A stretch of 64,000 bases of DNA. Origin: Pseudomonas sihuiensis (GTDB lineage: Bacteria; Pseudomonadota; Gammaproteobacteria; Pseudomonadales; Pseudomonadaceae). Below are positions 8,797 to 18,609 of this stretch, piece after piece. The notes under the pieces were generated by a model. It had not been told where the DNA came from. It made no database searches and was given only the letters and a program-made list of their open reading frames with translations. Within the stretch, counting starts at the first letter, position 1; each line of letters begins with the position of its first letter. Where the stretch lies: positions 4,774,001-4,838,000 of the forward strand of contig NZ_LT629797.1 in assembly GCF_900106015.1 (NCBI RefSeq), in the 5' to 3' direction. Position numbers and translations under genes: made by a program.

Positions 8797-9776
8797 GGGC
8801 GCCGGCTCCAGCCGCCCTTGGGCGCGGCAAAACGCCAGACGATGGGACGCTCTTCGCCATCGGCGCGGGTCTGGCTGCCGTTGTCGACGCCGATCCAGGC
8901 GCCATCCTTGTCGATCCACAGCGCTTCGGCCATGCCGTAGTCCGGTGCGTAGCGGCGTGGTTCGCTCAGGGCTTCGCTGGCGAACGACCAGCAGATCTCC
9001 GCGACACCGTCGCTCAGTGTGCGCCGGCAGATACGGTGGGCCTGACGCTCAAGGGTAAAGAGCTTTTCACCGAAATAGGCCAGGCCGGAGAAGTCGCGTG
9101 GTGCCATATGGCCGCCGAGCGCTTCGGGCGACGCCTCGTCACCGCTTTCGCTGGTCAGCACGCAGCCGCCGGTACAACGCCAGCCGCTGCCGCGACGATG
9201 CAGTACTGTGAGGCCGCGGCGGCGCTGTTCGGCAGCCAGCCACAGGCGATCACCGGCCGGATCGATGGCGATGCCTTCGAAGCCCTGGTTGAAGTGCAGC
9301 AGCATGCCGCTGGCGCGGGCCTGGCGCACCAGTCCGCTGGGCAGGTTGAGCCACTGCGCGTTGCCGTTGCTGCTGACCTGCAGTACGGCGGCGCGGGTTT
9401 CGCTGACCAGGTAACGGTTGCCTTGTGCGTCGCAGGACATTCCCTCGAAATCCAGTGCGCCACCGCGTACCAGGCCGGCCACCCAGTTGCGCATGCGCAG
9501 GCCCCAGGGCAGGGCGCTCTCGGGCGGTTCGGGAGCAACGAAGGTTTCTGCTTCGGCGCGCAGCAGCCCTTCCTCTCTATGCAGTTGATAGAGGCGGTCG
9601 TCGTCACGGTCGGAAACTGCCCACAGCGTTTCGCCGCACAGGGCCAGGCCGGACAGGTTGCCGCCCGGCATTTCCGTCACCGGGTATTCGGCCTCCAGCT
9701 TGAGCTCTTCCAGCACCACTGGCTCGGCGTTCGCGACGCCGGCCAACAGACCGAGTGCAAGGAGGTGATTACGCAT
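8793..9776 (-). CDS. Exported esterase-like/phytase-like beta-propeller protein
   Basis: 327 residues, starting with a signal peptide (MRNHLLALGLLAGVANA, probable cleavage after ANA). The body repeats short beta segments such as NLSGLALCGETLWAVSDRDDD, FEGMSCDAQGNRYLVSE and FEGIAIDPAGDRLWLAAE, typical of the phytase-like (PF13449) propeller family. It is expected in the periplasm or outside the cell; an enzymatic role is not proven for this group. Its ATG overlaps the parE stop (TGATG), and its own stop overlaps the protease start (GTGA). It is therefore fully embedded in the topoisomerase IV gene cluster. Confidence 0.75.
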   Translation of the reverse strand: MRNHLLALGLLAGVANAEPVVLEELKLEAEYPVTEMPGGNLSGLALCGETLWAVSDRDDDRLYQLHREEGLLRAEAETFVAPEPPESALPWGLRMRNWVAGLVRGGALDFEGMSCDAQGNRYLVSETRAAVLQVSSNGNAQWLNLPSGLVRQARASGMLLHFNQGFEGIAIDPAGDRLWLAAEQRRRGLTVLHRRGSGWRCTGGCVLTSESGDEASPEALGGHMAPRDFSGLAYFGEKLFTLERQAHRICRRTLSDGVAEICWSFASEALSEPRRYAPDYGMAEALWIDKDGAWIGVDNGSQTRADGEERPIVWRFAAPKGGWSRRP

Positions 9777-11674
9777 CAGGCCAGTACCTCGGCCAGGTTG
9801 CCCTTGGTTTCCAGCCAGCTCTTGCGATCACCGGCGCGTTTTTTCGCCAGCAGCATGTCCATCACTTCGCGGGTGCCTTCGAAATCATCCAGGGTCAGTT
9901 GCACCAGACGTCGGGTGTTGGGGTCCATGGTGGTTTCGCGCAGCTGCGGCGGGTTCATCTCGCCGAGGCCCTTGAAGCGGGTGACCTGTGGCTTGCCGCG
10001 ACGTTTCTCGGCCACCAGGCGGTCGAGGATGCCGTCGCGCTCGGCGTCGTCGAGGGCGTAGAAGATCTCCTTGCCCAGATCGATGCGGTACAGCGGCGGC
10101 ATGGCCACGTAGACGTGACCGGCATCCACCAGCGGGCGGAAGTGACGCACGAACAGGGCGCAGAGCAGGGTGGCGATGTGCAGGCCGTCGGAGTCGGCGT
10201 CGGCAAGGATGCAGATCTTGCCGTAGCGCAGCCCGCTCAGGTCGCTGGAGCCGGGATCGATACCGACGGCCACGGCGATATCGTGCACTTCCTGTGAGGC
10301 CAGGACTTCGCTGCCGTCCACTTCCCAGGTGTTCAGGATCTTGCCGCGCAGCGGCATGATGGCCTGGAACTCCTTGTCGCGTGCCTGCTTGGCGCTGCCG
10401 CCGGCGGAGTCACCCTCGACCAGGAACAGCTCGCAACGCAGCGGGTTCTGCCCCGCGCAGTCGGCCAGCTTGCCGGGCAGCGCCGGGCCTTGAGTGATCT
10501 TCTTGCGCTCGACCTTCTTGCCGGCCTTGAGGCGGCGGCCGGCGTTGCTGATGGCCAGTTCGGCCAGCGCCAGGCCGGTTTCCGGATGGGCATTGAGCCA
10601 CAGGCTGAAGGCATCCTTGACCACACCGGAGACGAAGGCGGCGGCTTCGCGCGAGGACAGGCGCTCCTTGGTCTGGCCGGAGAATTGCGCGTCCTGCATC
10701 TTCATCGAGAGAACGAAGGCAATGCGTTCCCAGACATCTTCCGGGGCCAGTTTCACGCCACGCGGCAGCAGGTTGCGGAACTCGCAGAACTCGCGCATGG
10801 CATCGAGCAGGCCCTGGCGCAGGCCGTTGACGTGGGTGCCGCCCTGCGCGGTGGGGATCAGGTTGACGTAGCTTTCCTGCACCGCGTCGCCGCCTTCAGG
10901 CAGCCACAGCAGGGCCCAGTCCACGGCTTCCTTGTTGCCAGCCAGGCTGCCGACGAAGGGCTCGGCCGGCAGCCGCTCGAATTCGCTGACGGCATCGACC
11001 AGATAGGAGCGCAGGCCGTCCTCGTAATGCCACTCGACCTTCTCGCCCGAGGCTTTGTCTTCGAAGCTGACGTTCAGGCCCGGGCAGAGTACGGCCTTGG
11101 CCTTGAGCACATGCTTGAGGCGGCTGATGGAGAACTTGAAGGAGTCGAAGTACTTGGCGTCCGGCCAGAAATGCACGCTGGTGCCGGTGTTGCGCTTGCC
11201 GACGCTGCCGATGACTTCCAGCTCGCTGGCCTTGAGGCCGTCGGCAAAGCTCATCTGGTATTCGTTGCCGTCACGCTTGACGGTGACCACCACGCGGGTC
11301 GACAGGGCATTGACGACGCTGATGCCGACGCCATGCAGACCACCGGAGAACTGGTAGTTCTTGTTGCTGAACTTGCCGCCGGCATGCAGCTTGGTAAGGA
11401 TCAGCTCGACGCCCGGTACGCCTTCTTCCGGGTGGATATCCACCGGCATGCCACGGCCATCGTCGAGCACTTCCAGCGAATTATCCTCGTGGAGGATCAC
11501 CTGGATCGACTTGGCGTGCCCGGCCAGGGCTTCGTCGACGCTGTTGTCGATGACTTCTTGGGCCAGGTGGTTGGGGCGTGTGGTGTCGGTGTACATGCCC
11601 GGGCGCTTGCGCACCGGGTCGAGGCCGGAAAGGACTTCGATGGCGTCTGCGTTATAGGCGTTCTGCTGGGCCAT
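9776..11674 (-). CDS. parE: DNA topoisomerase IV subunit B
   Basis: 632-residue ATPase subunit of topoisomerase IV. The GHKL ATP site shows EVIDNSVDEALAGHA, DDGRGMPVDIHPE and GGLHGVGISVVNALS. The TOPRIM domain shows LFLVEGDSAGGSAKQARD and ILADADSDGLHI. The C-terminus has the GLGEMNP motif. The length (630-640) and absence of the GyrB insertion indicate ParE. It is preceded 15 bp upstream by the yqiA esterase gene and followed by the overlapping phytase-like gene. Confidence 0.97.
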   Translation of the reverse strand: MAQQNAYNADAIEVLSGLDPVRKRPGMYTDTTRPNHLAQEVIDNSVDEALAGHAKSIQVILHEDNSLEVLDDGRGMPVDIHPEEGVPGVELILTKLHAGGKFSNKNYQFSGGLHGVGISVVNALSTRVVVTVKRDGNEYQMSFADGLKASELEVIGSVGKRNTGTSVHFWPDAKYFDSFKFSISRLKHVLKAKAVLCPGLNVSFEDKASGEKVEWHYEDGLRSYLVDAVSEFERLPAEPFVGSLAGNKEAVDWALLWLPEGGDAVQESYVNLIPTAQGGTHVNGLRQGLLDAMREFCEFRNLLPRGVKLAPEDVWERIAFVLSMKMQDAQFSGQTKERLSSREAAAFVSGVVKDAFSLWLNAHPETGLALAELAISNAGRRLKAGKKVERKKITQGPALPGKLADCAGQNPLRCELFLVEGDSAGGSAKQARDKEFQAIMPLRGKILNTWEVDGSEVLASQEVHDIAVAVGIDPGSSDLSGLRYGKICILADADSDGLHIATLLCALFVRHFRPLVDAGHVYVAMPPLYRIDLGKEIFYALDDAERDGILDRLVAEKRRGKPQVTRFKGLGEMNPPQLRETTMDPNTRRLVQLTLDDFEGTREVMDMLLAKKRAGDRKSWLETKGNLAEVLA

Positions 11675-11689
11675 AGGGTCTCTTGGTCG

Positions 11690-12301
11690 TCAATTGAATG
11701 CGGAAAAGTCGGTATCGCGCCAAAGTGTGGCGTTAATGCCGGCAAAAGCGAAGAGTGTCGGCAGGCGTTCGGCGAAGCCCTGGAAGCCGTGGTCGCCCCC
11801 GGCCTGGATGCGCAGGGCGCAGGCGCGGTAGTAACGCTCGGCGTCACGGTAGTCGAGGGTTTCGTCGCCGGTCTGTAGCCAGATCTGGTAACGCGCCGGG
11901 TCGTTCGGCGCTGCAACGTCGAGTTCGGCCAGCGCGTGGACGTGATCCTCGGTGAGGTCCCAGGTCTCGTCGCTGTAGTAATTCTTCTGTGGGCCCAGGT
12001 AGCCGTCGAAACGCAGGTGCGGCTGCACGGCCGGGTTGATCAGCAGCGCCTTGAGTCCATGCTGTTCGGCCAGGTAAGTGGCGTAGTAGCCACCCAGGGA
12101 GCTGCCCACCAGCACCGGCGCCCCGAGTTCGCTGATCAGCGCCTGCAACTGGGCGATGGCCTGGCGCGGATGATGATGCAGGGCCGGTACGCGCAACTGG
12201 TTTTCCAGGCCCAGGTGGGCCATGGCGCGGCTCAACTGGCTGGCCTTGTGCGAGGCTGGCGAGCTGTTCAGGCCGTGTATATAGAGGATGGATGCGGTCA
12301 T
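11690..12301 (-). CDS. yqiA: YqiA-type alpha/beta-hydrolase esterase
   Basis: 203 residues. The oxyanion segment ILYIHGLNSSPASHK is followed by the nucleophile motif LVGSSLGGYYA with Ser in GSSLGG. The C-terminal catalytic His is in GGDHGFQGF. The family hydrolyses short acyl or thioester model substrates, and its natural substrate is not established. The order nudF-DUF1249-cpdA-yqiA-parE is the same as in E. coli, which supports the assignment. It starts 61 bp after cpdA; that gap holds a 7-bp-period AAGCT repeat. Confidence 0.88.
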   Translation of the reverse strand: MTASILYIHGLNSSPASHKASQLSRAMAHLGLENQLRVPALHHHPRQAIAQLQALISELGAPVLVGSSLGGYYATYLAEQHGLKALLINPAVQPHLRFDGYLGPQKNYYSDETWDLTEDHVHALAELDVAAPNDPARYQIWLQTGDETLDYRDAERYYRACALRIQAGGDHGFQGFAERLPTLFAFAGINATLWRDTDFSAFN

Positions 12302-12330
12302 GGAGCGGGAGGCTACTCGTCCGGGGCCTC

Positions 12331-12350
12331 AAGCTGCAAGCTTCAAGCTG
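12331..12350. repeat. Short AAGCT repeat with 7-bp period
   Basis: AAGCT occurs three times at 7-bp spacing (12331, 12338, 12345) in the 61-bp gap between cpdA and yqiA. It resembles short AGCTTGAAGC-like intergenic sequences that I recall from pseudomonads. Function unknown. Confidence 0.4.
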
Positions 12351-12362
12351 ATTGGGGGTATG

Positions 12363-13184
12363 TCAGTAACCCTTGACGCTGTAGTCCACTTCGAAGTGGA
12401 TGCCGGTGACGCGCGATACACCGGTGTCCAGCCTGCCGTCGGCATGCAGGCGCAGCCAGCGATAGCCGGGGGCTTCGCTGTCCACCTGAAACTCCTCGCT
12501 GCCCGGCGCGAACTGCACGCAGGTCGAAGGCGAGGCGAGCAGGCGCAGATTACCGCGCTGCTGGTCGAACTCCTGATGGATATGCCCCCAGAGCACGGTG
12601 CGTGCCTGCGGGTAGCGGTCGAGCACGGCGAACAGGGCGTCGGGGTTGCGCAGGCCGATGGGTTCCATCCACTTGCAGCCGATGGAGACCGGATGGTGGT
12701 GCAGGCAGATCAGGTGATGGCGCTGCGGCGCTTCGCTGAGGGCGCGTTCGAGCAGTTCGAGTTGACTGTCGGCAAGAAAACCGGGCACCGCGCCGGGGAT
12801 CGATGAATCGAGCATGACGATGCGCCAGGCACCAAGGTCGATCACCGGCTCCAGCAGCTCGCTGCCCTGGCAGGCGGCCTGCATGGGAGGGATTTCGTCA
12901 TGATTGCCGGCCAGCCAGCGGGTTGGTGCGTCGATGGCTGAGGTGAGTTGGCGAAAGCGCTGATACGACGCTTCGCTGCCGTCCTGCGAAAGATCACCTG
13001 TAGCCAGAATCAGGTCGATCTGCGGCTGTTCCTGCAGGACCCGTTCGATCACCCGCTGCAGGCTGTCGCAAGTATCCATGCCCAGCAGCTTGCCGTCCGC
13101 TTCGGCGAACAGGTGACTGTCGGACAACTGCACCAGCAGTACCGAGGAATCAGTGGATTGGGTGGGCAGGCTCGGCAAGACCAT
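12363..13184 (-). CDS. cpdA: 3',5'-cyclic AMP phosphodiesterase
   Basis: 273-residue metallophosphoesterase that hydrolyses cAMP to AMP in the cytoplasm. The family's metal ligands are visible in order: QLSDSHLF (DxH), ATGDLSQDG (GD), AGNHDE (GNHD), LHHHPV and WGHIHQEFD (GHxH). It lies in the conserved nudF-DUF1249-cpdA-yqiA cluster. In pseudomonads CpdA sets the cAMP level seen by Vfr/Crp. That is relevant to the type IV pilus gene fimX further along this window, though no direct link is visible. Confidence 0.93.
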   Translation of the reverse strand: MVLPSLPTQSTDSSVLLVQLSDSHLFAEADGKLLGMDTCDSLQRVIERVLQEQPQIDLILATGDLSQDGSEASYQRFRQLTSAIDAPTRWLAGNHDEIPPMQAACQGSELLEPVIDLGAWRIVMLDSSIPGAVPGFLADSQLELLERALSEAPQRHHLICLHHHPVSIGCKWMEPIGLRNPDALFAVLDRYPQARTVLWGHIHQEFDQQRGNLRLLASPSTCVQFAPGSEEFQVDSEAPGYRWLRLHADGRLDTGVSRVTGIHFEVDYSVKGY

Positions 13185-13377
13185 CTCCTAGGGCGCAATC
13201 GGGTGAATTATGGTGGTTGCCGCAGCAAAGGGAAAACCCGGGAAGCGGACGCAGGTCACAGAAAAAACGCCAGAAGCGCTTTTTGCCATCGTTCGCGACA
13301 GTCGTCAGGCAGGGCGGGCCGCCCAAACAATACGACGCCGCGCTATCGGCCAGGCATCGAAAAGCTTGATCGCCGCC

Positions 13378-13824
13378 TTACATCACCGGCTGCGGTTCAT
13401 GCCCGCAGGCCAGGCAATGGCTCAGCCATTCGCCGAGGAACAGGTTGAGCTGACTCTTTTCGTCCGGTTGATGCATCGCCGCGTTGGGGTAGGGGTAGCG
13501 AATATGCAGGCGACGTGCGTTCTCTGCGCTGACGACCTCGGCCATGCGCGCGTCGTGATAGACCCGCACTTCCAGCTGCGGCACCGGTAGCCAGGGCAGG
13601 CTGTGTTCCTGGCGCACGCACAGGGTGGTGGTGTAGGGGCAACTTTCCAACACGTCCAGCGCCAGCACGCCGAGCAGATGCTCACCCTGGCTCAGCGCCA
13701 CGCGTCGGCTTTCCGTGTGCTCACGCATGTTCGGCAGCAGGCGCATCAGGCGCGCGTAGTTGGCCTCGCAAGCCGCTTGCAGCTCGACCAGGTCGACCCG
13801 ATAGCGCTCGCGTAGCAGATTCAC
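13378..13824 (-). CDS. DUF1249 family protein (YqiB-like)
   Basis: 148 residues of a small soluble family with no known biochemical role. Visible features are YARLMRLLPNM near the N-terminus, the central block SPYTTTLCVRQ-like (reading CPYTTTLCVRQE), LPWLPVPQLEVRVYHDARMAEV and the end LNLFLGEWLSHCLACGH. I chose the GTG at 13824 because it overlaps the nudF stop as GTGA and has GGGGGA 7 bases upstream. Its place between nudF and cpdA is conserved in gammaproteobacteria, which suggests a link to nucleotide metabolism, but that is inference only. Confidence 0.85.
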   Translation of the reverse strand: MNLLRERYRVDLVELQAACEANYARLMRLLPNMREHTESRRVALSQGEHLLGVLALDVLESCPYTTTLCVRQEHSLPWLPVPQLEVRVYHDARMAEVVSAENARRLHIRYPYPNAAMHQPDEKSQLNLFLGEWLSHCLACGHEPQPVM

Positions 13825-14420
13825 GACCACATCCCCCGCACTTCGTCGCGGTTCAGCGCCAGCCATTGCAGGGCGATGATGCTGGCGGCGTTGTCGATAC
13901 GCCCGTCGCGCACGGCGGCCAGGGCATCCTCCAGCGGCATCACCTGTACCCGGATGTCCTCGCCTTCTTCGGGCAGACCATGCACACCGCCGGCACCTTC
14001 ACTGCTGCAGCGACCGACGAACAGATGCACGCGCTCGTCCGAGCCACCAGGCGAAGGGTAGTACTGGGTGATCGGCCACAGCGACGTCAGGGGCAGGTCG
14101 GCTTCCTCGATGGCTTCGCGACGCGCGACCTCCTCGGGCTCCTCGTCCTTGTCGATCAGGCCTGCGACCAGCTCCAGCAGCCAGGGGTTGGCGCTCTTGT
14201 CCATGGCACCGACGCGAAACTGCTCGATCAGCACCACTTCGTCGCGCTGCGGATCGTAAGGCAGCACGCACACGGCGTCGTGACGCACGAACAGCTCGCG
14301 GGTCAGCTGCGGGCCCATGTTGCCGGCGAACTGGCGATGGCGCAGCTTGATCCGGTCGAGGCGGTAGAAGCCGCGAAAGCAGTTCTCGCGCTCGATGATG
14401 TCGATGTCGTCTTTGCCCAT
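13821..14420 (-). CDS. nudF: ADP-ribose pyrophosphatase (Nudix)
   Basis: 199 residues. The Nudix box runs from GLIDKDEEPEEVARREAIEE at about residues 90-110; it matches the consensus except that the usual Gly after EE-x is Asp (EEADL). The enzyme splits ADP-ribose into AMP and ribose-5-phosphate. An upstream beta-rich domain (FYRLDRIKLRHRQF) is typical of the NudF dimer swap. It is first in the minus-strand cluster that runs to parC, and a 141-bp palindromic repeat lies just upstream of its start. Confidence 0.93.
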   Translation of the reverse strand: MGKDDIDIIERENCFRGFYRLDRIKLRHRQFAGNMGPQLTRELFVRHDAVCVLPYDPQRDEVVLIEQFRVGAMDKSANPWLLELVAGLIDKDEEPEEVARREAIEEADLPLTSLWPITQYYPSPGGSDERVHLFVGRCSSEGAGGVHGLPEEGEDIRVQVMPLEDALAAVRDGRIDNAASIIALQWLALNRDEVRGMWS

Positions 14421-14453
14421 GGCAACTCCCCAGATAGTCGTAACGGGCCAAGC

Positions 14454-14594
14454 TCAGACTGTGTGAAAACTACTGCGCTCGCTCATGCTGCGTTAAAAAA
14501 CGGCTCAAAATGCTCATTTACAACTCGTAAGCTGCGCTTTTCGCCGTTCTATGCCTTGCCTGAGCTTCGCTCGCTACGTTTTCACACGGTCTGA
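14454..14594. repeat. Long imperfect palindrome, copy A (141 bp)
   Basis: An intergenic element between thiC and nudF. Its ends are TCAGACTGTGTGAAAAC and the near-complement GTTTTCACACGGTCTGA, with a perfect 10-bp core pair at 14461-14470 and 14578-14587. A second nested stem pairs AACGGC (14499-14504) with GCCGTT (14543-14548). The centre (GGCTCAAAATGCTCATTTAC... CGCTTTT) is almost identical to copy B at 19884-20029, while the stem arms differ in a compensatory way. There is no coding potential of note. Confidence 0.85.
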
Positions 14595-14659
14595 TGCGGC
14601 CCGTTACCTGTCACACTAGCGAGCATAGCGCTGCCAGATCAAGCTTCCATGACTGCCTG

Positions 14660-16744
<2,085 letters not shown>

Positions 16745-16751
16745 CTCGGGC

Positions 16752-16781
16752 AGTCTAAACAAGCTGGTGGGAGAAAACCAA
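16752..16781 (-). promoter_or_regulatory. Possible thiC promoter
   Basis: On the minus strand TTGGTT (16781-16776) and TAGACT (16757-16752) are 18 bases apart, just upstream of the riboswitch. Each hexamer matches the sigma-70 consensus only partly. The position is right for a transcript that carries the whole riboswitch. Confidence 0.35.
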
Positions 16782-16970
16782 CTCGGCGGTCAATAAATAT
16801 CGACCCGTGCGTCGGAAAGCGACTGCTCGCGCTGCTGGTGGCGGATTGTTCCCGACGAGCAACATAGCTTGCCGCCAGCTAGACTGATGCCGTCCATGGC
16901 GCGCTTGACCCCCGACTGTGGCGACCCGTAGCCTTGCCGATTACCGCCTATTCAAGGATCGACATCCATC

Positions 16971-18413
16971 ATGTTGCGCAGACTATCCCTGGCAATTGCC
17001 GTGGCCGCCGCTTCGGTGGCTCTGGTTCAGGCCGAAGAGGCCCCGCTGCCCTCCAAGACCGACCTGGTCACCGTGTATCAGGAAGCGGCGAAGAACAATG
17101 CCGATATCGCCGCCGCGCGCGCCGATTATCAGGCGCGCCGCGAAGTCGTACCGCAGGCGCGTGCAGGGTTGCTGCCCAACCTGTCCGCAGGCGCCAACTA
17201 CGGCGATACGCGCACCGAAATAGATTCGCCCAGCGCCACTGTCTCGCGCAGTGGTCTGGTGTATCAGGCCAACCTCAGCCAGCCACTGTTTCGCGCCGAC
17301 CGCTGGTTCCAGCTGCAGGCGGCCGAAGCGACCAGTGAGCAGGCCGCACTGGAGTTGTCGGCGACTGAGCAGAACCTGATCCTGCAGAGCGCCGAAACCT
17401 ACTTCGCCGTGCTGCGTGCGCAGGACAATCTGGCCTCGACCCGGGCCGAAGAGGCTGCCTTCAAGCGTCAGCTGGATCAGGCCAATGAACGTTTCGACGT
17501 CGGTCTGTCCGACAAGACCGACGTGCTCGAAGCGCAGGCCGGTTTCGATACTGCGCGCGCCAACCGCCTGCTCGCCGAGCGCGCGGTGGATGATGCCTTC
17601 GAAGCCCTGGTGACTCTGACCAACCGCGATTATCTGGCCGTCGAGGGGATCGTCCACACCCTGCCGGTGCTGGCGCCGACGCCGAATGATGCCAAGGCCT
17701 GGGTCGACACCGCCGCGGCGCAGAACCTCAATCTGCAGGCCAGCCTGTACGCCGTGACGGCCGCCGAAGAGAGCTTGCGTCAGCGCAAGGCTGGCCATGC
17801 GCCGACCCTCGACGCCGTGGCCAGCTACCAGAAGGGCGATAACGACAGCCTGGGCTTCACCAACTCCGGTTCTCCTCTGTCTCCGCGTTATAGCGGCGAC
17901 GTTTCGCAGCGTTCCATCGGCCTGCAACTGAACATCCCGATCTACAGCGGCGGCCTGACCAGCTCGCAGGTGCGCGAGGCCTACCAGCGTCTCGGGCAGA
18001 CTGAGCAGCTGCGCGAAAGCCTGCGTCGCCAGGTGGTGCAAAACACCCGCAACCTGTTCCGTGCGGTGAACACCGATGTGGAAACCGTGCAGGCGCGGCG
18101 TCAGTCGATCATTTCCAACCAGAGTGCGCTGGAGGCCACCGAGATCGGCTATCAGGTCGGTACCCGCAACATCGTCGACGTGCTCGATGCCCAGCGTCAG
18201 CTATACAGCGCCGTGCGCAACTACAACGACGCGCGCTACGACTACATCCTCAACAACCTGCGTTTGAAGCAGGCCGCCGGCACTCTCAGTCCGGCCGACC
18301 TGGAAGCGCTGGGCAGCTTCCTCAAGCCGGACTACAACCCGGACAAGGACTTCCTGCCGCCAGATCTGGCTTCGGCCGCCGAGTCGCGCCTGCAAGGTAA
18401 TCCGGATTTCTGA
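16971..18413 (+). CDS. tolC: TolC family outer membrane efflux protein
   Basis: 480 residues with a signal peptide (MLRRLSLAIAVAAASVALVQA, cleavage near VQA/EE). The tandem structural repeat of TolC is clear: VYQEAAKNNADIAAARADYQ with an LSQPLFRADRWFQLQAAEA strand region, then LNLQASLYAVTAAEESLRQRKAGHAPTLDAV with LNIPIYSGGLTSSQVREA. These form the outer membrane barrel and the periplasmic alpha-tunnel of type I secretion or efflux systems. The C-terminus is Pro/Asp-rich. No inner-membrane partner is adjacent, so it probably serves several systems as in E. coli. A strong terminator follows 15 bp after the stop. Confidence 0.93.
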   Translation: MLRRLSLAIAVAAASVALVQAEEAPLPSKTDLVTVYQEAAKNNADIAAARADYQARREVVPQARAGLLPNLSAGANYGDTRTEIDSPSATVSRSGLVYQANLSQPLFRADRWFQLQAAEATSEQAALELSATEQNLILQSAETYFAVLRAQDNLASTRAEEAAFKRQLDQANERFDVGLSDKTDVLEAQAGFDTARANRLLAERAVDDAFEALVTLTNRDYLAVEGIVHTLPVLAPTPNDAKAWVDTAAAQNLNLQASLYAVTAAEESLRQRKAGHAPTLDAVASYQKGDNDSLGFTNSGSPLSPRYSGDVSQRSIGLQLNIPIYSGGLTSSQVREAYQRLGQTEQLRESLRRQVVQNTRNLFRAVNTDVETVQARRQSIISNQSALEATEIGYQVGTRNIVDVLDAQRQLYSAVRNYNDARYDYILNNLRLKQAAGTLSPADLEALGSFLKPDYNPDKDFLPPDLASAAESRLQGNPDF

Positions 18414-18428
18414 TTCCTTCGCAGCAAA

Positions 18429-18458
18429 CGAAAAGCCCGACTCGCGTCGGGCTTTTCG
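18429..18458 (+). terminator. Intrinsic terminator after tolC
   Basis: The stem AAAAGCCCGA / TCGGGCTTTT closes a CTCGCG loop and is followed by T-rich sequence. The A-run on the left means it could also work for waaA transcripts coming the other way. Confidence 0.9.
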
Positions 18459-18475
18459 TTTCGGCGATATGGCGC

Positions 18476-18523
18476 GTAGGGTGCGCTGCGGGCACCGATC
18501 AGGTTGGCGGTGCGCTACCCGTG
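18476..18523. repeat. Degenerate GTAGGGTGCGC-type repeat
   Basis: Starts GTAGGGTGCGC and ends GGTGCGCTACCC. The arms are too mutated for a clean hairpin. It lies beside the intact REP unit at 18546-18609 in the tail-to-tail gap between tolC and waaA. Confidence 0.35.
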
Positions 18524-18545
18524 TTTGAACCGAGCTAAATCAGTC

Positions 18546-18609
18546 GTAGCCCGGATGTAATCCGGGGAATTGCCGGCGTGATGCTTGTCCCGGATTGCAT
18601 CCGGGCTAC
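18546..18609. repeat. REP-type palindrome, GTAGCCCGGATG family, copy 1
   Basis: The arms GTAGCCCGGATGTAATCCGGG and its near-complement ending ATCCGGGCTAC enclose a short centre. The right end contains the TAG stop codon of waaA (18608-18606 on the minus strand). Other members are at 39419-39478 and 63313-63366. Such units in pseudomonads are usually assigned to REP/BIME sequences moved by RAYT transposases. Confidence 0.88.

Noticed and set aside
13263..13286. Hairpin AAAAAACGC...GCGCTTTTT downstream of the DUF1249 gene
   Set aside because: The stem has a mismatch, is short, and lies over 90 bp from the gene; possible weak terminator but not reported as one.
16811..16970. Promoter for tolC
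   Set aside because: TTGACC near 16907 and other hexamers have no matching -10 at 16-18 bp; nothing clear enough to annotate.
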